A stretch of DNA of 64,000 bases from Deinococcus arboris (GCF_009755355.1 NZ_WQLB01000023.1:11745-75744); one strand, 5' to 3'. Positions 37,179-48,015 are shown, counted from the first letter of the stretch. Notes: a model not told the origin generated them from the sequence alone. Translations and numbers: made by a program.

Positions 37179-39419
37179 TCATTCGGAATGTTCCAGTTCC
37201 TCTCCTCTCACCTCGTTCACCGCGCGCAGGGTGGCCAGCAGCGCTGAGTTGTCTTCACGCACAAACACGGCGGGCTGCCCCAGCGGCGAAGGCACCCGCA
37301 CCAGTTGCCCGCCAGCAAACACCTGCCCGGTCCAGGCATGGACCCAGCGCGGCCCGGCCGGCAGACGCACCCGCGTCTCGTTCTGGCCGGGCCGCAGAGC
37401 TGGGGCCACCAGCAGGTCCGGCCCCAGCAGATAGCTGGTGGGCTGCGCCTCAAAGGGTTCGGCAGGGAACTCGAACCAGACCGGGCGCAGCAGGGGCGTG
37501 CCGTCCCGCTGCGCCCCGGCCATCAACCCGGCGCGGTAGGGGGCCAGAGCCGCGTACAGCCGCGCGGCCCGGGCCAGCGCCGGCAGAGTGGCGGGGTCGT
37601 ATGCCTGGGCATTGTCGGCAGGCCGGTTGCCCTCATGGGTGCGCAGCAGCGGCGTGAACGCGCTGAACTCCAGCCAGCGCGCCAGCACTTCCGGCGAGCG
37701 GCGAATGTTGATGGGCACCTGCGTGACCGTGGTGTAGCCGCCCGCATCGGCGTGGTTGAGCGTCATGCCGCTGAGGCCCCCTGACAGCAGCCCCGTCAGC
37801 GCCGAGCGCAGGCCATCGTGTGCGCCCCAGTTCACCAGCTGGTCACCCGCCCAGAAGGCCCCGGCCTGCCCCGGCGAGGTGGTAAAGGCGCTGCGGTGAA
37901 ACACCAATTTGTCGCCGCCCAGTTCAGCAGCCAGTTCACGGTTCAGGCGCGCCCACAGCACCGGATAGGCGTTGTGCAGGGCCGTGGCCGTGCCGCGCGC
38001 CGGGCGGGCGTCCAGCGGCAGACTCTCGCCAAAGTCGGCCATCCAGCCGTCCAGCCCCGCCTCGGCAATGGCGTCCCGCAGCACCTCCTTGAACCAGGCA
38101 TACGCTTGGGGGTTGCTCAGGTCCACCAGCGCCGCGCTGAACGAGGTGTTGCGCTGGTCATAGACAGTGCCGTCCGCCTGTTTCAGCAGGAAACCGCGTT
38201 CGGCGGCCTCACGGTAGAGGTGGCGGCGAACATTCGACTTCTCACCTGTGTCGGTCAGGAAGGGATTGACGTAGCCCAGCACGCGCACGCCGTCGGCGGC
38301 GAGGTCACGGCGCAGCTCGGCCCAGCCGGGGTAGTGGGCGGCGTCCAGTTCCCAGTTCCACCACAGCTGCTGGCCAAAGCTGGTGGTGCGCCGCCCCACC
38401 CAGTCTTGCAGCCACAGGCCCGCCACGGGCACCCCGGCAGCCTTCACACGGGCGTAGACCTCGCGCACACGCGCCGTTCCGCCCTGCACCCCCAGCAAGG
38501 CGCCCTGGCTGGTCCAGGCAGGCAGCGGGGCCATGCGACCGGTGTCGGCGGTCAGGGCGCGCGTCAGGGTACGGGTATTGCCTGCGGCCAGACGCAGATG
38601 CAGCGAGGCGCCCGTCATTTCCAGGCGCCAGCGCCCGCCGCGCGTGTCCAGGGCGCCGGGCACGGTGTCCAGGCTCCAGATGCTCTGACCGCTTCCCTGA
38701 TCGTCCAGCAGGCGCAGGTGGGGCATGGGCGCGTAACTGCTGTGCCAGGCGCCGCCCGCACCGTTGTTCGTCAGATTGGCCAACCAAGTCAGCGGCTGCT
38801 GCCCGCGCCCCACGCCCTGCTCGCTGACCAGCACCGGCAGGCGCCGCCCCCGCAGATTCAGGGTGCTGAACTGCTCGCCGCCGCCCATCACGCGGGTGTG
38901 CCGGGCCAGGCTCCCCGCCGCGCCCAGCCCGGTCAGACGGGCGCCGTCCGTGACCACTACGCGCACGTCTAGCACCTCGCCCTCGGCGCGCAGGCGCAGC
39001 GTGTACGGCAGGGTGCGGCCATCTGGGCAGGTCAGGGTACCAGTGCTCTGCGCCTGGGCTGGCCCGGTCACGCGCAGAGCACTCAGGCGCTGCGCGGCAC
39101 ACACCTGGCCCCGGCCTTCGCGTACCCGCACCATGCCGCGCGCCTCGGTGTAGGCCACGGGCCGGTCGGTGGCGTACAGGAAGGCGGCGCCCGGCCCTGC
39201 CGACCAGACCTCATACCCGGCGCGGGTGACCCGCCAGCCCCCCTGGGTGGTGACGGTCAAGGTGCCCAGGGTGACCGTCTCAGCCCTGGCCTCCAGTGAC
39301 CCAGGGCCCGGCGGCGCCGTCACGCCCCGCCCATAGCCCAGCAGGCCTACGGCGGCCAGCACGCCCACCAGACTCAGCACCGCCTCTTTGCGCCTCACAC
39401 CCCAGTTCACGCCCTGCAT
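37179..39419 (-). CDS. GH31 alpha-glycosidase, YihQ/sulfoquinovosidase-like, exported
   Basis: 746 residues with an N-terminal signal anchor (VLSLVGVLAAVGLLGYGRG). The GH31 nucleophile Asp lies in GWMADFGE; the acid/base is likely in AFWAGDQLVNW. MGGGEQFSTLNLRG, LWLQDWVGRRTTSFGQQLWWNW and HADAGGYTT match YihQ better than maltases. Gln and Arg of QDWVGRR and Tyr of GGYTT correspond, as far as I recall, to the residues that bind the sulfonate in YihQ, so sulfoquinovosides are plausible substrates, although no sulfoquinovose pathway is nearby. The stop lies near a repeat. Start context is weak. Confidence 0.75.
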   Translation of the reverse strand: MQGVNWGVRRKEAVLSLVGVLAAVGLLGYGRGVTAPPGPGSLEARAETVTLGTLTVTTQGGWRVTRAGYEVWSAGPGAAFLYATDRPVAYTEARGMVRVREGRGQVCAAQRLSALRVTGPAQAQSTGTLTCPDGRTLPYTLRLRAEGEVLDVRVVVTDGARLTGLGAAGSLARHTRVMGGGEQFSTLNLRGRRLPVLVSEQGVGRGQQPLTWLANLTNNGAGGAWHSSYAPMPHLRLLDDQGSGQSIWSLDTVPGALDTRGGRWRLEMTGASLHLRLAAGNTRTLTRALTADTGRMAPLPAWTSQGALLGVQGGTARVREVYARVKAAGVPVAGLWLQDWVGRRTTSFGQQLWWNWELDAAHYPGWAELRRDLAADGVRVLGYVNPFLTDTGEKSNVRRHLYREAAERGFLLKQADGTVYDQRNTSFSAALVDLSNPQAYAWFKEVLRDAIAEAGLDGWMADFGESLPLDARPARGTATALHNAYPVLWARLNRELAAELGGDKLVFHRSAFTTSPGQAGAFWAGDQLVNWGAHDGLRSALTGLLSGGLSGMTLNHADAGGYTTVTQVPINIRRSPEVLARWLEFSAFTPLLRTHEGNRPADNAQAYDPATLPALARAARLYAALAPYRAGLMAGAQRDGTPLLRPVWFEFPAEPFEAQPTSYLLGPDLLVAPALRPGQNETRVRLPAGPRWVHAWTGQVFAGGQLVRVPSPLGQPAVFVREDNSALLATLRAVNEVRGEELEHSE

Positions 39420-39502
39420 CCTGGCACGAAGGCTGGCCGCATGAAGAACTTCTGGGGGCGTTTTCCCTCGCAGGCCGGGCGCCCGGCGACTACCATAAGG
39501 GC

Positions 39503-40348
39503 GTGCGCCTGCTCCGCTTTGCCCCGCTGCTGACCCTGCTGACCGTGCCCCTGACTGCCGCCCTGACCTCCCAGACCACTGCGCCCACCCTGACCCCCAC
39601 CGTCACGGCACGCTACGCCCATGACCGCGCCGCCTTTACCCAGGGGCTTCAGTACCTGGGAAGCGGCGTGTACCTGGAAAGCACCGGCCAGGTGAGCCAG
39701 TCCGGCGTGCGCCGGGTGGACCTGAAAAGCGGCAAGGTGCTGGCGCAGGTCGCCACCCCTCTGGGCAGCGCTTTTGGCGAGGGCGTGGCGGTGCTGGGCG
39801 GCGCGGCCTATCACTTGACCTGGCAAGACGGCGTGGCCTTTACCTTTGACGCGCAGACCCTGAAAGAAACCGGGCGTTACCGCTACAGCGGCGAGGGCTG
39901 GGGCCTGACCACCGACGGCAAGGCGCTGATTATGAGTAACGGCAGCGCCGCGCTGACCTGGCGTGACCCAAAGACCTTTCAGGTTAGGCGCACCCTTCAG
40001 GTCACTGACCAGGGCCAACCGGTGCGCAACCTCAACGAACTGGAATACGTTCAGGGCAGCATCTACGCCAACATCTGGCTGACCGACCGCATCGCCCGCA
40101 TTGACCCCCAGACCGGGCGCGTGACCGCCTGGCTGAGCGTGGCCGACCTGACCCGCGAGGCCAGCACCGCCGCCACGCGCAGCGGCCGTCCCCTGACGTT
40201 TGACGATGTGCCCAACGGCATCGCCTACGTGCCCGAACGCGGCACCCTGCTCCTGACCGGCAAGCGCTGGGGGCTGATGTTTGAGGTCAAGGTGCCGGGC
40301 GTAAAACCGGAGACCGGGCTCAGTGGCCGGGCGGCGCCCAGAAAATAA
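39503..40348 (+). CDS. Glutaminyl-peptide cyclotransferase (bacterial beta-propeller type)
   Basis: 281 residues. The N-terminus is a signal peptide (FAPLLTLLTVPLTAALTS). The five-bladed propeller motifs of the plant/bacterial glutamine cyclotransferase family are visible: YAHDRAAFTQGLQYLGSGVYLESTGQ, GWGLTTDGKALIMSNGSAALTWRDP, RNLNELEYVQGSIYANIWLTDRIARIDP. It turns N-terminal Gln into pyroglutamate on exported proteins. I start it at the GTG 6 nt behind TACCAT (39491-39496). It is divergent from the GH31 gene. Confidence 0.85.
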   Translation: MRLLRFAPLLTLLTVPLTAALTSQTTAPTLTPTVTARYAHDRAAFTQGLQYLGSGVYLESTGQVSQSGVRRVDLKSGKVLAQVATPLGSAFGEGVAVLGGAAYHLTWQDGVAFTFDAQTLKETGRYRYSGEGWGLTTDGKALIMSNGSAALTWRDPKTFQVRRTLQVTDQGQPVRNLNELEYVQGSIYANIWLTDRIARIDPQTGRVTAWLSVADLTREASTAATRSGRPLTFDDVPNGIAYVPERGTLLLTGKRWGLMFEVKVPGVKPETGLSGRAAPRK

Positions 40349-40501
40349 AAAATAAGGCCGGCGTCTGCGTAACGGAGAGAAAGAACATGACTGGAAGCGC
40401 CAGCGCTGCCAGGCACCTCCGGGTTCAGTAGGTCAGTGGGGTTGAATGGCGTTGGGTCGCGTCCAGCCAGCGCGCGTCATAACCAGCGGGTGAAGTACAG
40501 A

Positions 40502-40533
40502 GGCGTGCTGCGAGGTCCCTCAAACAGCACGCC
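40502..40533 (-). terminator. Inverted repeat downstream of tmk
   Basis: GGCGTGCTG (40502-40510) and CAGCACGCC (40525-40533), perfect, 14-nt loop. No T-run. It lies 8 bp after the tmk stop on the minus strand and may end the nif3-tmk transcript. Confidence 0.5.
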
Positions 40534-40541
40534 CTCAGGAG

Positions 40542-41198
40542 CTATAGGTTCTGCTCTGCGACAAGCGGCGCCCCGCCGTCGCCTAGTCGGCCTGAAACGG
40601 CTGCCCAGATGGCCGCGTCCAGTTCGTCTTCAGACTGGGTGGCGTCCAGCACCAGAAAGCGCGCAGGGTCAGCGGCGGCCAGTGCCAGGAAGCCTCCCCG
40701 CACCCGCTGATGAAACCCCAGGTCGGCCTGTTCCAGCCGGTCAGGCTGGCCCCGGCGAGCAGCGCGGGCCAGTCCCAGAGCCGGGTCCAGGTCCAGCAGC
40801 ACGGTCAGGTCGGGGGTCAGGCCACCCGTGGCGGCGGCAGTGATGCTGGCCAGCAGCGGCGCGGGCAGCCCCCGTCCGGCGCCCTGGTAGGCCAGGCTGG
40901 AATCGGCGTAGCGGTCGCACACCACGACCTCTGCGCGGGCCAGCGCCGGGCGCACCACCTGGGCGACCAGTTGCGCGCGACTGGCCGAATACAGCAGAAA
41001 TTCTGGCAGGGGGTCCATGCTCAGGGCCGGGTCCAGCAGCACCTCGCGCACCCGCGTGCCCAGAGGGGTGCCGCCCGGTTCGCGTGTGACGGTGTGGGCT
41101 CGCCCCGCCGCCGTAAGGCGCCGCGTCAGCCGCGCCAGCTGGGTACTTTTGCCCGCCCCCTCCGGCCCCTCAAAACTGAGGAAGAAGCCTGGCCTCAC
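40542..41198 (-). CDS. tmk: Thymidylate kinase
   Basis: 218 residues. Walker A FEGPEGAGKSTQ, DRYADSSLAYQG (the family DR(Y/F)xxSxxAYQ motif), and a LID region (RAARRGQPDRLEQ) with an Arg-rich loop. It phosphorylates dTMP to dTDP. The GTG start overlaps the Nif3 gene stop by 4 bp (GTGA), so the pair is coupled. Confidence 0.93.
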   Translation of the reverse strand: MRPGFFLSFEGPEGAGKSTQLARLTRRLTAAGRAHTVTREPGGTPLGTRVREVLLDPALSMDPLPEFLLYSASRAQLVAQVVRPALARAEVVVCDRYADSSLAYQGAGRGLPAPLLASITAAATGGLTPDLTVLLDLDPALGLARAARRGQPDRLEQADLGFHQRVRGGFLALAAADPARFLVLDATQSEDELDAAIWAAVSGRLGDGGAPLVAEQNL

Positions 41199-41983
41199 AG
41201 CCCGGTGGGATGGTGCAGGAACTGCCAGGGCAGGCCAAATTCGTCTTCCAGGCGGGCGGCCAGGGCGCGCACCCCAAAGACCTCGGTTTCGTAGTGGCCA
41301 GCGTAGACCACATTTACGCCGTACTCAAAGGCGTCGTGAAAATGCTTGTGCTCGGGCTCGCCGGTCAGGAGGGTGTCCAGGCCCGCCGCAGCCGCTTCGG
41401 GGATGCTGCCGGCGCCGCTGCCGCTCAGTACACCCAGACGGCGCACGGTGGGCGAGCGCCCGCCCCCGTGGACCAGGCAGATTTCGCCGGTCAACTTCTG
41501 CACGCGGTCGGCAAAATCCTGCAGGGTCTGCTCAAACGGCAGCTCGCCGGCCAGGCCAATCTTGCCGCCGGCCCACTCACCAAACGGCTGGGTGTGTTGC
41601 AGGCTCAGGGCGCGCGCCATCATGGTGTTGTTGCCCACTTCGGGGTGGGCGTCCAGGGGAATGTGGGCGGCGTAGACGTTCAGGTCGGCCATCAGGGCGG
41701 TGCGCACCCGCTCCCGGTGCGGCCCGGTGATCGGCAGCGGCTGGCCCCAGAACAGGCCGTGGTGGGCAATCAGCAGGTCGGCGCCGCTGTCGGCCGCATG
41801 TTGCAGGGTCTTGAGACTGGTGTCCACACTGACGGCCACCCGGCGAATCTGCTCGGTGCCTTCAATTTGCAGGCCGTTGAGGCTGGGGTCTTTGAACGCG
41901 CCGATGTTCAGGTACTCGCCCAGCCAGCGCACCAACTGGTCGCGGGGCACCTCGCCGCGCGTGGGAGAAGAAGGAAGCGACAT
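41195..41983 (-). CDS. Nif3/DUF34 family dinuclear metal-binding protein
   Basis: 262 residues. The metal ligands are in LLIAHHGLFWG, AHIPLDAHPEVGNN and the C-terminal YAGHYETEVFGV, giving the usual His/Glu/Asp cluster. These proteins (YqfO/YbgI) bind two metals; GTP cyclohydrolase 1 type 2 has been the formal name, with true activity unknown. The ATG at 41983 lies 7 nt behind TAGAAT; the longer frame is rejected for that reason. It is in an operon with tmk. Confidence 0.88.
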   Translation of the reverse strand: MSLPSSPTRGEVPRDQLVRWLGEYLNIGAFKDPSLNGLQIEGTEQIRRVAVSVDTSLKTLQHAADSGADLLIAHHGLFWGQPLPITGPHRERVRTALMADLNVYAAHIPLDAHPEVGNNTMMARALSLQHTQPFGEWAGGKIGLAGELPFEQTLQDFADRVQKLTGEICLVHGGGRSPTVRRLGVLSGSGAGSIPEAAAAGLDTLLTGEPEHKHFHDAFEYGVNVVYAGHYETEVFGVRALAARLEDEFGLPWQFLHHPTGL

Positions 41984-42163
41984 AACCGCCATTCTAGAGC
42001 CGTCTGGTAACGGCTGGCCCAGAGAACAGCAATCAGAGGATTCATTGCCAGAGACGCGCTCGGTAAGGGATGACAGGCCAAGCTGAGAGCTGCCCAGTCT
42101 CTCCACCTCACTCTCATGCTGACCGGCTGTTCAATTCCAGATGCACGAATCATCAATATGGCG

Positions 42164-42194
42164 TATGAAAAACGTCATAGACACGGCTTATGCT
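42164..42194 (+). promoter_or_regulatory. -10 box and overlapping inverted repeat of the 42201 gene
   Basis: TATGCT (42189-42194) is 6 nt before the ATG. TATGA/TCATA (42164-42168, 42175-42179) forms an inverted repeat where the -35 would lie, a likely operator position. Confidence 0.45.
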
Positions 42195-42200
42195 GGGCCT

Positions 42201-42467
42201 ATGAGCATCACCCGTCATTTCAGCGATACGCGGACGGAGACAGGCCGCGTGAGAATTCTTCTGCGCGCCGGTCTGGTTCTGCTGAACGCTGAAGGCGCTG
42301 GGTGGCACCACAGCAGTCAGCATGCCTCTTTGCAGGACGCTGCCCTGGAACTGGCCATGCTGCCTCAGCTCGGCGCCGACCTGTATGCCTGCGCCCTGAG
42401 TGATCTTGAGGAGCAACTTGCCAAAGAGGGCGCTGCACCCGACGAACCCTTCTGGGGCGCGGCTTGA
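42201..42467 (+). CDS. Hypothetical protein, 88 residues
   Basis: Small soluble protein (GRVRILLRAGLVLLNAEGAGWHHSSQHASL, LGADLYACALSDLEEQLAKEG) with no recognised family. Its reality is supported by the leaderless start and by composition like that of its neighbours. There is an inverted repeat over its -35 region, so it may be regulated. No operon partner. Confidence 0.5.
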   Translation: MSITRHFSDTRTETGRVRILLRAGLVLLNAEGAGWHHSSQHASLQDAALELAMLPQLGADLYACALSDLEEQLAKEGAAPDEPFWGAA

Positions 42468-42721
42468 GCCAGCGACGATAGCCCCCACGCCAGCCGCCTC
42501 CCTATTGGTGTAAGTCAGGCGTGGGACCACTCAGTTGCGGGCAGGGTGCTTTGGCCTAAAAGACTGCTGACTTCAGGCAGGTCCTCAGGACTCGTCCACA
42601 CGCTGGAAGGAACGGGATACTCCTTCCAGCGCAACTCACCGCCTGGACCATGACAGCGAGACGCAAGCCTGAGGCGGTGAACCTCCCCTGACTTCACGGG
42701 ACCATCGACTTTGCCCTGTTG
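42468..42721. other. Intergenic region with two strong inverted repeats
   Basis: CGCTGGAAGGA/TCCTTCCAGCG (42601-42611, 42621-42631), a perfect 11-bp stem with a 9-nt loop, and TCACCGCCT/AGGCGGTGA (42636-42644, 42672-42680). Side by side they could fold as two hairpins. There is no T-run, and no known riboswitch was recognised. Confidence 0.45.
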
Positions 42722-43900
42722 TCAGGACGCGGCGCCCACCGCCCGCTCGGCTTCGGGGTTCTGCTCGGTGCGGTTCAGGGCGGCGTCTACATCAGGCCAG
42801 GCGATGATCTGAAAGCGGCTGTTGCGAATGGCCGGGGTAAAGCCCGCGTCCACCGCGATGCGAATCAATTCGCGCACGGTGGCGCTGTGCCGGCCGTGCC
42901 CGCCCGCCGCCGAGACCACATTTTCTTCCAGCATGGTGCTGCCGAGGTCGTTGGCGCCGTAATACAGCGCGGCTTGCGCCACCTTGAAACCCTGCGCGGG
43001 CCACGACGCCTGAATGTTGGGCACGTTGTCCAGGGCGATGCGGGCAATCGCCAGCTGCTCCAGGTACTCGTGGGCGGTGGCGCCCGGCGCCTTGCCGTGC
43101 AGGCGGGTGTGCTCGGTTTGCAGCGTCCACATGGCAAATCCCGAAAACCCATTGCCGCCGTAGTCGCGCAGGGCCCGGTCCTGCTGCTCCCGGATTTTGA
43201 GCAGATGGGCGGTGCGCTGGGCGTAGGTTTCACCAAAGCCAATCACCATCGTGGCAATGGTATACAGCCCCTTGCGCTGCGCGGCGTCAATGATTCGGAA
43301 CCAGTCGGCCGAGCGGATGCGTGCCGGGGCAGCTTTAGCCCGCACTTCATCCTCCAGAATCTCGCCGCCCGCACCCGGCAGGCCGTCCAGCCCGGCGTCA
43401 ATCAGGGTGTCGAGCAGATCGTCCAGAGACAGACCAAAGCTCTTTTCCATGAACAGCACTTCTTCCGGGGAAAAGGCGTCAATGCGGATGGTGGGGTGGT
43501 GCGCCTTGACGTGGCGCAGCAGGCCTGTGTAGTAGTCCAGACCCAGCTCCGGGTTCACGCCGCCCTGCAAGAGGATGCGGGTGCCGCCCACCGCCTCCAG
43601 TTCTCGGATTTTGGCGCTGATCTCTTCATAATCCAGCGTGTAGCTGTCTTTCTGGCGCCGGGTGCGGTAAAAAGCGCAGAAGTTGCAGCCCACGTTGCAG
43701 ACATTGGTGTAGTTGATGTTCCGGTCAATCAGGAACGTCACCGTCTGCGGGTCGCGCCGGGTCAGGCGCAGGTGATGGGCCGCCGCCGCCACCTCGGGCA
43801 GCGGCAGGCCGTACAGCGCCTCTATCTCGGGGGCCGACAGCCGCTCGCCGCTGGCGGCCTTGTCGAGCAGTTCGGAACCGGTCAGGGCGCAGGCGCTCAT
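42722..43900 (-). CDS. mqnC: Cyclic dehypoxanthinyl futalosine synthase
   Basis: 392 residues, radical SAM. Cluster cysteines are Cys68, 72 and 75 in YTNVCNVGCNFCAFYR. ILLQGGVNPELGLDYYTGLLR, DGLPGAGGEIL and GANDLGSTMLEENVV match MqnC rather than MqnE or CofG/H. It acts in the futalosine route to menaquinone. TACGCT lies 6 nt before the ATG (leaderless). The C-terminal 20 residues are variable. Confidence 0.9.
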   Translation of the reverse strand: MSACALTGSELLDKAASGERLSAPEIEALYGLPLPEVAAAAHHLRLTRRDPQTVTFLIDRNINYTNVCNVGCNFCAFYRTRRQKDSYTLDYEEISAKIRELEAVGGTRILLQGGVNPELGLDYYTGLLRHVKAHHPTIRIDAFSPEEVLFMEKSFGLSLDDLLDTLIDAGLDGLPGAGGEILEDEVRAKAAPARIRSADWFRIIDAAQRKGLYTIATMVIGFGETYAQRTAHLLKIREQQDRALRDYGGNGFSGFAMWTLQTEHTRLHGKAPGATAHEYLEQLAIARIALDNVPNIQASWPAQGFKVAQAALYYGANDLGSTMLEENVVSAAGGHGRHSATVRELIRIAVDAGFTPAIRNSRFQIIAWPDVDAALNRTEQNPEAERAVGAAS

Positions 43901-44037
43901 ATGGCGAGCGTAGCACCGAGCCGGGGTGGCATTCGTCCACAGAGGGGCAAAGGTGCTGGAGCACTCGGGAGGAAAGCCCCGACCTCTCCCCTTTCACCCC
44001 AGGTTTCGGTTCGGGGCAGGCCTGCAAATGCGGCACG

Positions 44038-44130
44038 TATAGTGCAGGGCGGAAAAGACCCGGCGCTGGAAGCGGTTCTCTGTGTCTCCAGCTGCTGCGG
44101 CTTCGGCGCCGTGGTCTGGGAGGGCACGCT
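44038..44130 (+). promoter_or_regulatory. Probable gnd promoter and 5' untranslated leader
   Basis: A TATAGT -10 box (44038-44043) followed by about 80 nt before the gnd ATG, which has GGGAGGG as ribosome site. The leader contains a GCTGGA/TCCAGC hairpin. This is one of few genes here with a long leader, so post-transcriptional control is possible. Confidence 0.45.
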
Positions 44131-45190
<1,060 letters not shown>

Positions 45191-45207
<17 letters not shown>

Positions 45208-46924
45208 AAAAGCGGAGAAGGCCGGGCAGGGCACGGGGCCAGCCAGGGCCAAGTCGGCAAGCAAAAAAGCCGTGGCTCCGGCCGAGGTCAGCCGCGCGGT
45301 GAGCCGCAAGCGCGCCGCGCAGAAGGTCGGGGTGGCCGACGCGGCCCCCGAGGCCGAGACGCCGCTGCGCCCACCGCCCCCAGCGGGCGCCCCCGGCGCC
45401 GACGGCACCAATCCCTTCCGGGCCGTGATGCGCCGCAGCCGCGCCCCCGAGCCGGCCACGCTGGTCATCTTTGGGGCCACCGGCGACCTCGCGCGGCGCA
45501 AGCTGCTGCCCGCCGTGTTTGGGCTGTGGCAGGACGGCCTGCTGGGCAGCGCCTTTAACATCGTCGGCATCGGCCGGCAGGAGATGGACGACGAGGGCTT
45601 CAAGGACTTCGTGCTGGCGGCCCTGAAGGAAAGCAAGGAAACCGACACCCCGCAGCCGGGCAGCCTGGAAAAATTCCGCGACCTCCTGTACTACGAGTTC
45701 GGGGACTTTGGGGGCGATGAGGTCTACGGGCTGATTGACAAGGAACTCAACCGCGCGCAGAACGACCACGGTGGCCGCAAGAACGCGCTGTTCTACCTGT
45801 CCACGCCGCCCAGCCTCTTTGAGCCCATCAGCAACGGGCTGGGCCGCCTGGGCCTGGCCGACGAGTCAGAAGGTTGGCGCCGCCTGGTCATCGAGAAACC
45901 CTTTGGGCGCGACCTAGCCTCGGCCCGCGAGCTGAACGACGCCATCCACCGCGTCTGGGACGAGTCGCAGGTCTACCGCATTGACCATTATCTGGGCAAG
46001 GAAACGGTGCAGAACCTGATGGCGATTCGCTTCGGCAACGCCATTTTCGAGCCGCTGTGGAACCGGGGCTACGTGGATCACGTCCAGATTACAGCCGCCG
46101 AGGATCTGGGGCTGGAAGGCCGCGCAGGCTACTACGAGGAAGCCGGGGTGGTGCGCGACATGCTGCAAAACCACCTGATGCAGCTGTTTGCCCTGACGGC
46201 GATGGAACCGCCCGCCGCCTTTGACGCCGACGCCATCCGTGACGAGAAGGTCAAGGTGCTACGGGCCGTCAAGCCCATCCCCGACTCGCGCGTGCCGGAA
46301 GTCGCCGTGCGCGGTCAGTACGGCCCCGGCACCCTGTACGGCGAGACGGTCCCTGGTTACCGCGAAGAACCGAATGTCAAAGACGGCAGCGTGACCCCGA
46401 CCTACGTAGCCGTGAAACTGGAGGTGGACAACTGGCGCTGGCAGGGGGTGCCGTTTTTCCTGCGCACCGGTAAGCGGCTGCCCAAGAAGGTCACCGAAAT
46501 CGCTGTGGTCTTCAAAAGTCCGCCGCTGGGCATCTTTCCGGGTGGCCTGGAGCGCAATGTGCTGGCCTTCCGCATTCAGCCCGACGAGGGCGTGAGCCTC
46601 AAGTTCTCCAGCAAGACACCTGGGCAGGAGATGGTGCTGCGCGAGGTCGTCATGGACTTCCGCTATGACGCTTTCGGGGCGCAACTCGAAAGCCCGTATT
46701 CGCGGCTGCTGCTGGACGCCATGCTGGGAGACGCCACACTGTTTCCCCGCGAGGACGAGGTGGACCGCGCCTGGCAGATTGTCAGCGGCATCCTGAATGT
46801 GTGGGACGCGCCGCCCACGCGGAAGAAAGACGCCCCCAGCTTTCCCAACTACACCGCTGGCACCTGGGGGCCCGACGAGGCCGACGACCTGATGGGCAAA
46901 GACCGTCGCTGGCGGCGCCTATGA
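45191..46924 (+). CDS. zwf: Glucose-6-phosphate dehydrogenase with N-terminal Lys/Ala-rich extension
   Basis: 577 residues, of which about the first 80 are a basic, Ala/Pro-rich tail (starting [14 protein letters not shown]) that other family members lack. The enzyme proper starts with [19 protein letters not shown] (NADP fold); the catalytic [14 protein letters not shown] is intact. It produces NADPH and 6-phosphogluconolactone. The GTG at 45191 lies within gnd, so the tail is partly encoded by the overlapping sequence, and a later start could remove part of it. Confidence 0.92.
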
Positions 46925-46940
46925 GCGCGGGGGGCTGCCG

Positions 46941-47879
46941 GTGACCGCTGGCCCCAGCACCCTAGGCCCCGTGGACACCACGGTGCGCAAGGCCCAGACC
47001 ACCCTGGACGAGCTGTGGACGGCCACCCGCGTCGAAACGCGGGCTTACACGGGCAACATCATCGCCCTAACAGTTAAAAAGCATCTGCGCCGGGTGCAAG
47101 AAGCGCTGGCGGGCCTGGAAGGGCGCTACGCGGGCCGCCAGATCATTGGCGTGATGGACGGCGGAGGCGACCTGATGGTGCAGGCCAGTCTGGTGCCGCA
47201 GCAGGGCGGGCTGTACGTGGAGCGCCTGACCCTGGAAGCCAACCAGGCCCAGCTTCAGGGTGCCATTCTGCCCCTGATTCGGCCAGCCACCGTCAATCAT
47301 GTGTGGTGGGGCGCCGACCGCCGCCCCGGCGGGCCGCTGCTGGCCGAACTGACCGAGATGGCCGATCAGGTGATTGTGGACAGCCTGACACTGGACATGG
47401 CGCCGTCGCGGCACTACGCCCTGGCCGACCTGGGCTGGAGCCGCTCGGCCGGCTGGCGCGAGGCGCTGGCCCAGGTGTTCGACACCCCTGACGCCGCGCG
47501 GCAGCTGCCACGTGTGACGGGCATGACCGTGCAGCACGCCGGAAAAAAAGACCTGCCGGCCCGGTTGTTTGCCGGTTTTGTGGCCGACACGCTGGGCTGG
47601 CGCGACCTGCGTGGCGTGACCTTCCAGTCGGCCCGCTGTGGCCGCGAAAACGGCGACCTGTGCGGCATAGAGCTGCGCGGCGAAGGTCTGAACATTGCCC
47701 TGAGCGCTGCGGACGGCGACCTGGTTCGTGTTGAGGCGCAGTGGGACGACGTGCGCCGGGACACTGAGGTGACGGTGCCCCCCATGAGTCTGGCCCAGGG
47801 CCTGGCCCGCGTGATGGCCCGCCCCGAACGCGGCGAGGTCTTTGAGCACGCCTGGGCGCTGGCCAAAGAGACGTTGTAA
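46941..47879 (+). CDS. opcA: Glucose-6-phosphate dehydrogenase assembly protein OpcA
   Basis: 312 residues matching OpcA of cyanobacteria and actinobacteria: [64 protein letters not shown], and [16 protein letters not shown]. It promotes zwf oligomerisation and redox response. The GTG start lies 16 bp after the zwf stop. Directly after the stop codon comes CGGGAAGTGGGGTGGGG, the recurrent G-rich motif, and then a terminator. Confidence 0.85.
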   Translation: MTAGPSTLGPVDTTVRKAQTTLDELWTATRVETRAYTGNIIALTVKKHLRRVQEALAGLEGRYAGRQIIGVMDGGGDLMVQASLVPQQGGLYVERLTLEANQAQLQGAILPLIRPATVNHVWWGADRRPGGPLLAELTEMADQVIVDSLTLDMAPSRHYALADLGWSRSAGWREALAQVFDTPDAARQLPRVTGMTVQHAGKKDLPARLFAGFVADTLGWRDLRGVTFQSARCGRENGDLCGIELRGEGLNIALSAADGDLVRVEAQWDDVRRDTEVTVPPMSLAQGLARVMARPERGEVFEHAWALAKETL

Positions 47880-47974
47880 CCGGGAAGTGGGGTGGGGAGA
47901 AAGCGTTTTGGCTGGCTCTCTACGGCTGGGTTAATCCTGGAAGATGGTTGAAAGATTGTGCACGAAGGGCCAAA

Positions 47975-48015
47975 AGAGGGCCGCCTGAAGTCTGTCGGCG
48001 GCCCTCTCTTCTTCT
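47975..48015. terminator. Bidirectional terminator between opcA and hemA
   Basis: AGAGGGCCGCC/GGCGGCCCTCT (47975-47985, 47997-48007), 11-nt loop, followed by CTTCTTCT on the plus strand and by TTTT on the minus strand. Confidence 0.8.

Noticed and set aside
40387..40431. Short ORF after the glutaminyl cyclotransferase gene
   Set aside because: It has a GGAGAG-like site, but only 14 codons and no link to a downstream plus-strand gene.
42164..42179. Radiation/desiccation response motif
   Set aside because: The inverted repeat TATGA-N6-TCATA does not fit the 17-bp RDRM palindrome ending in ACATAA.
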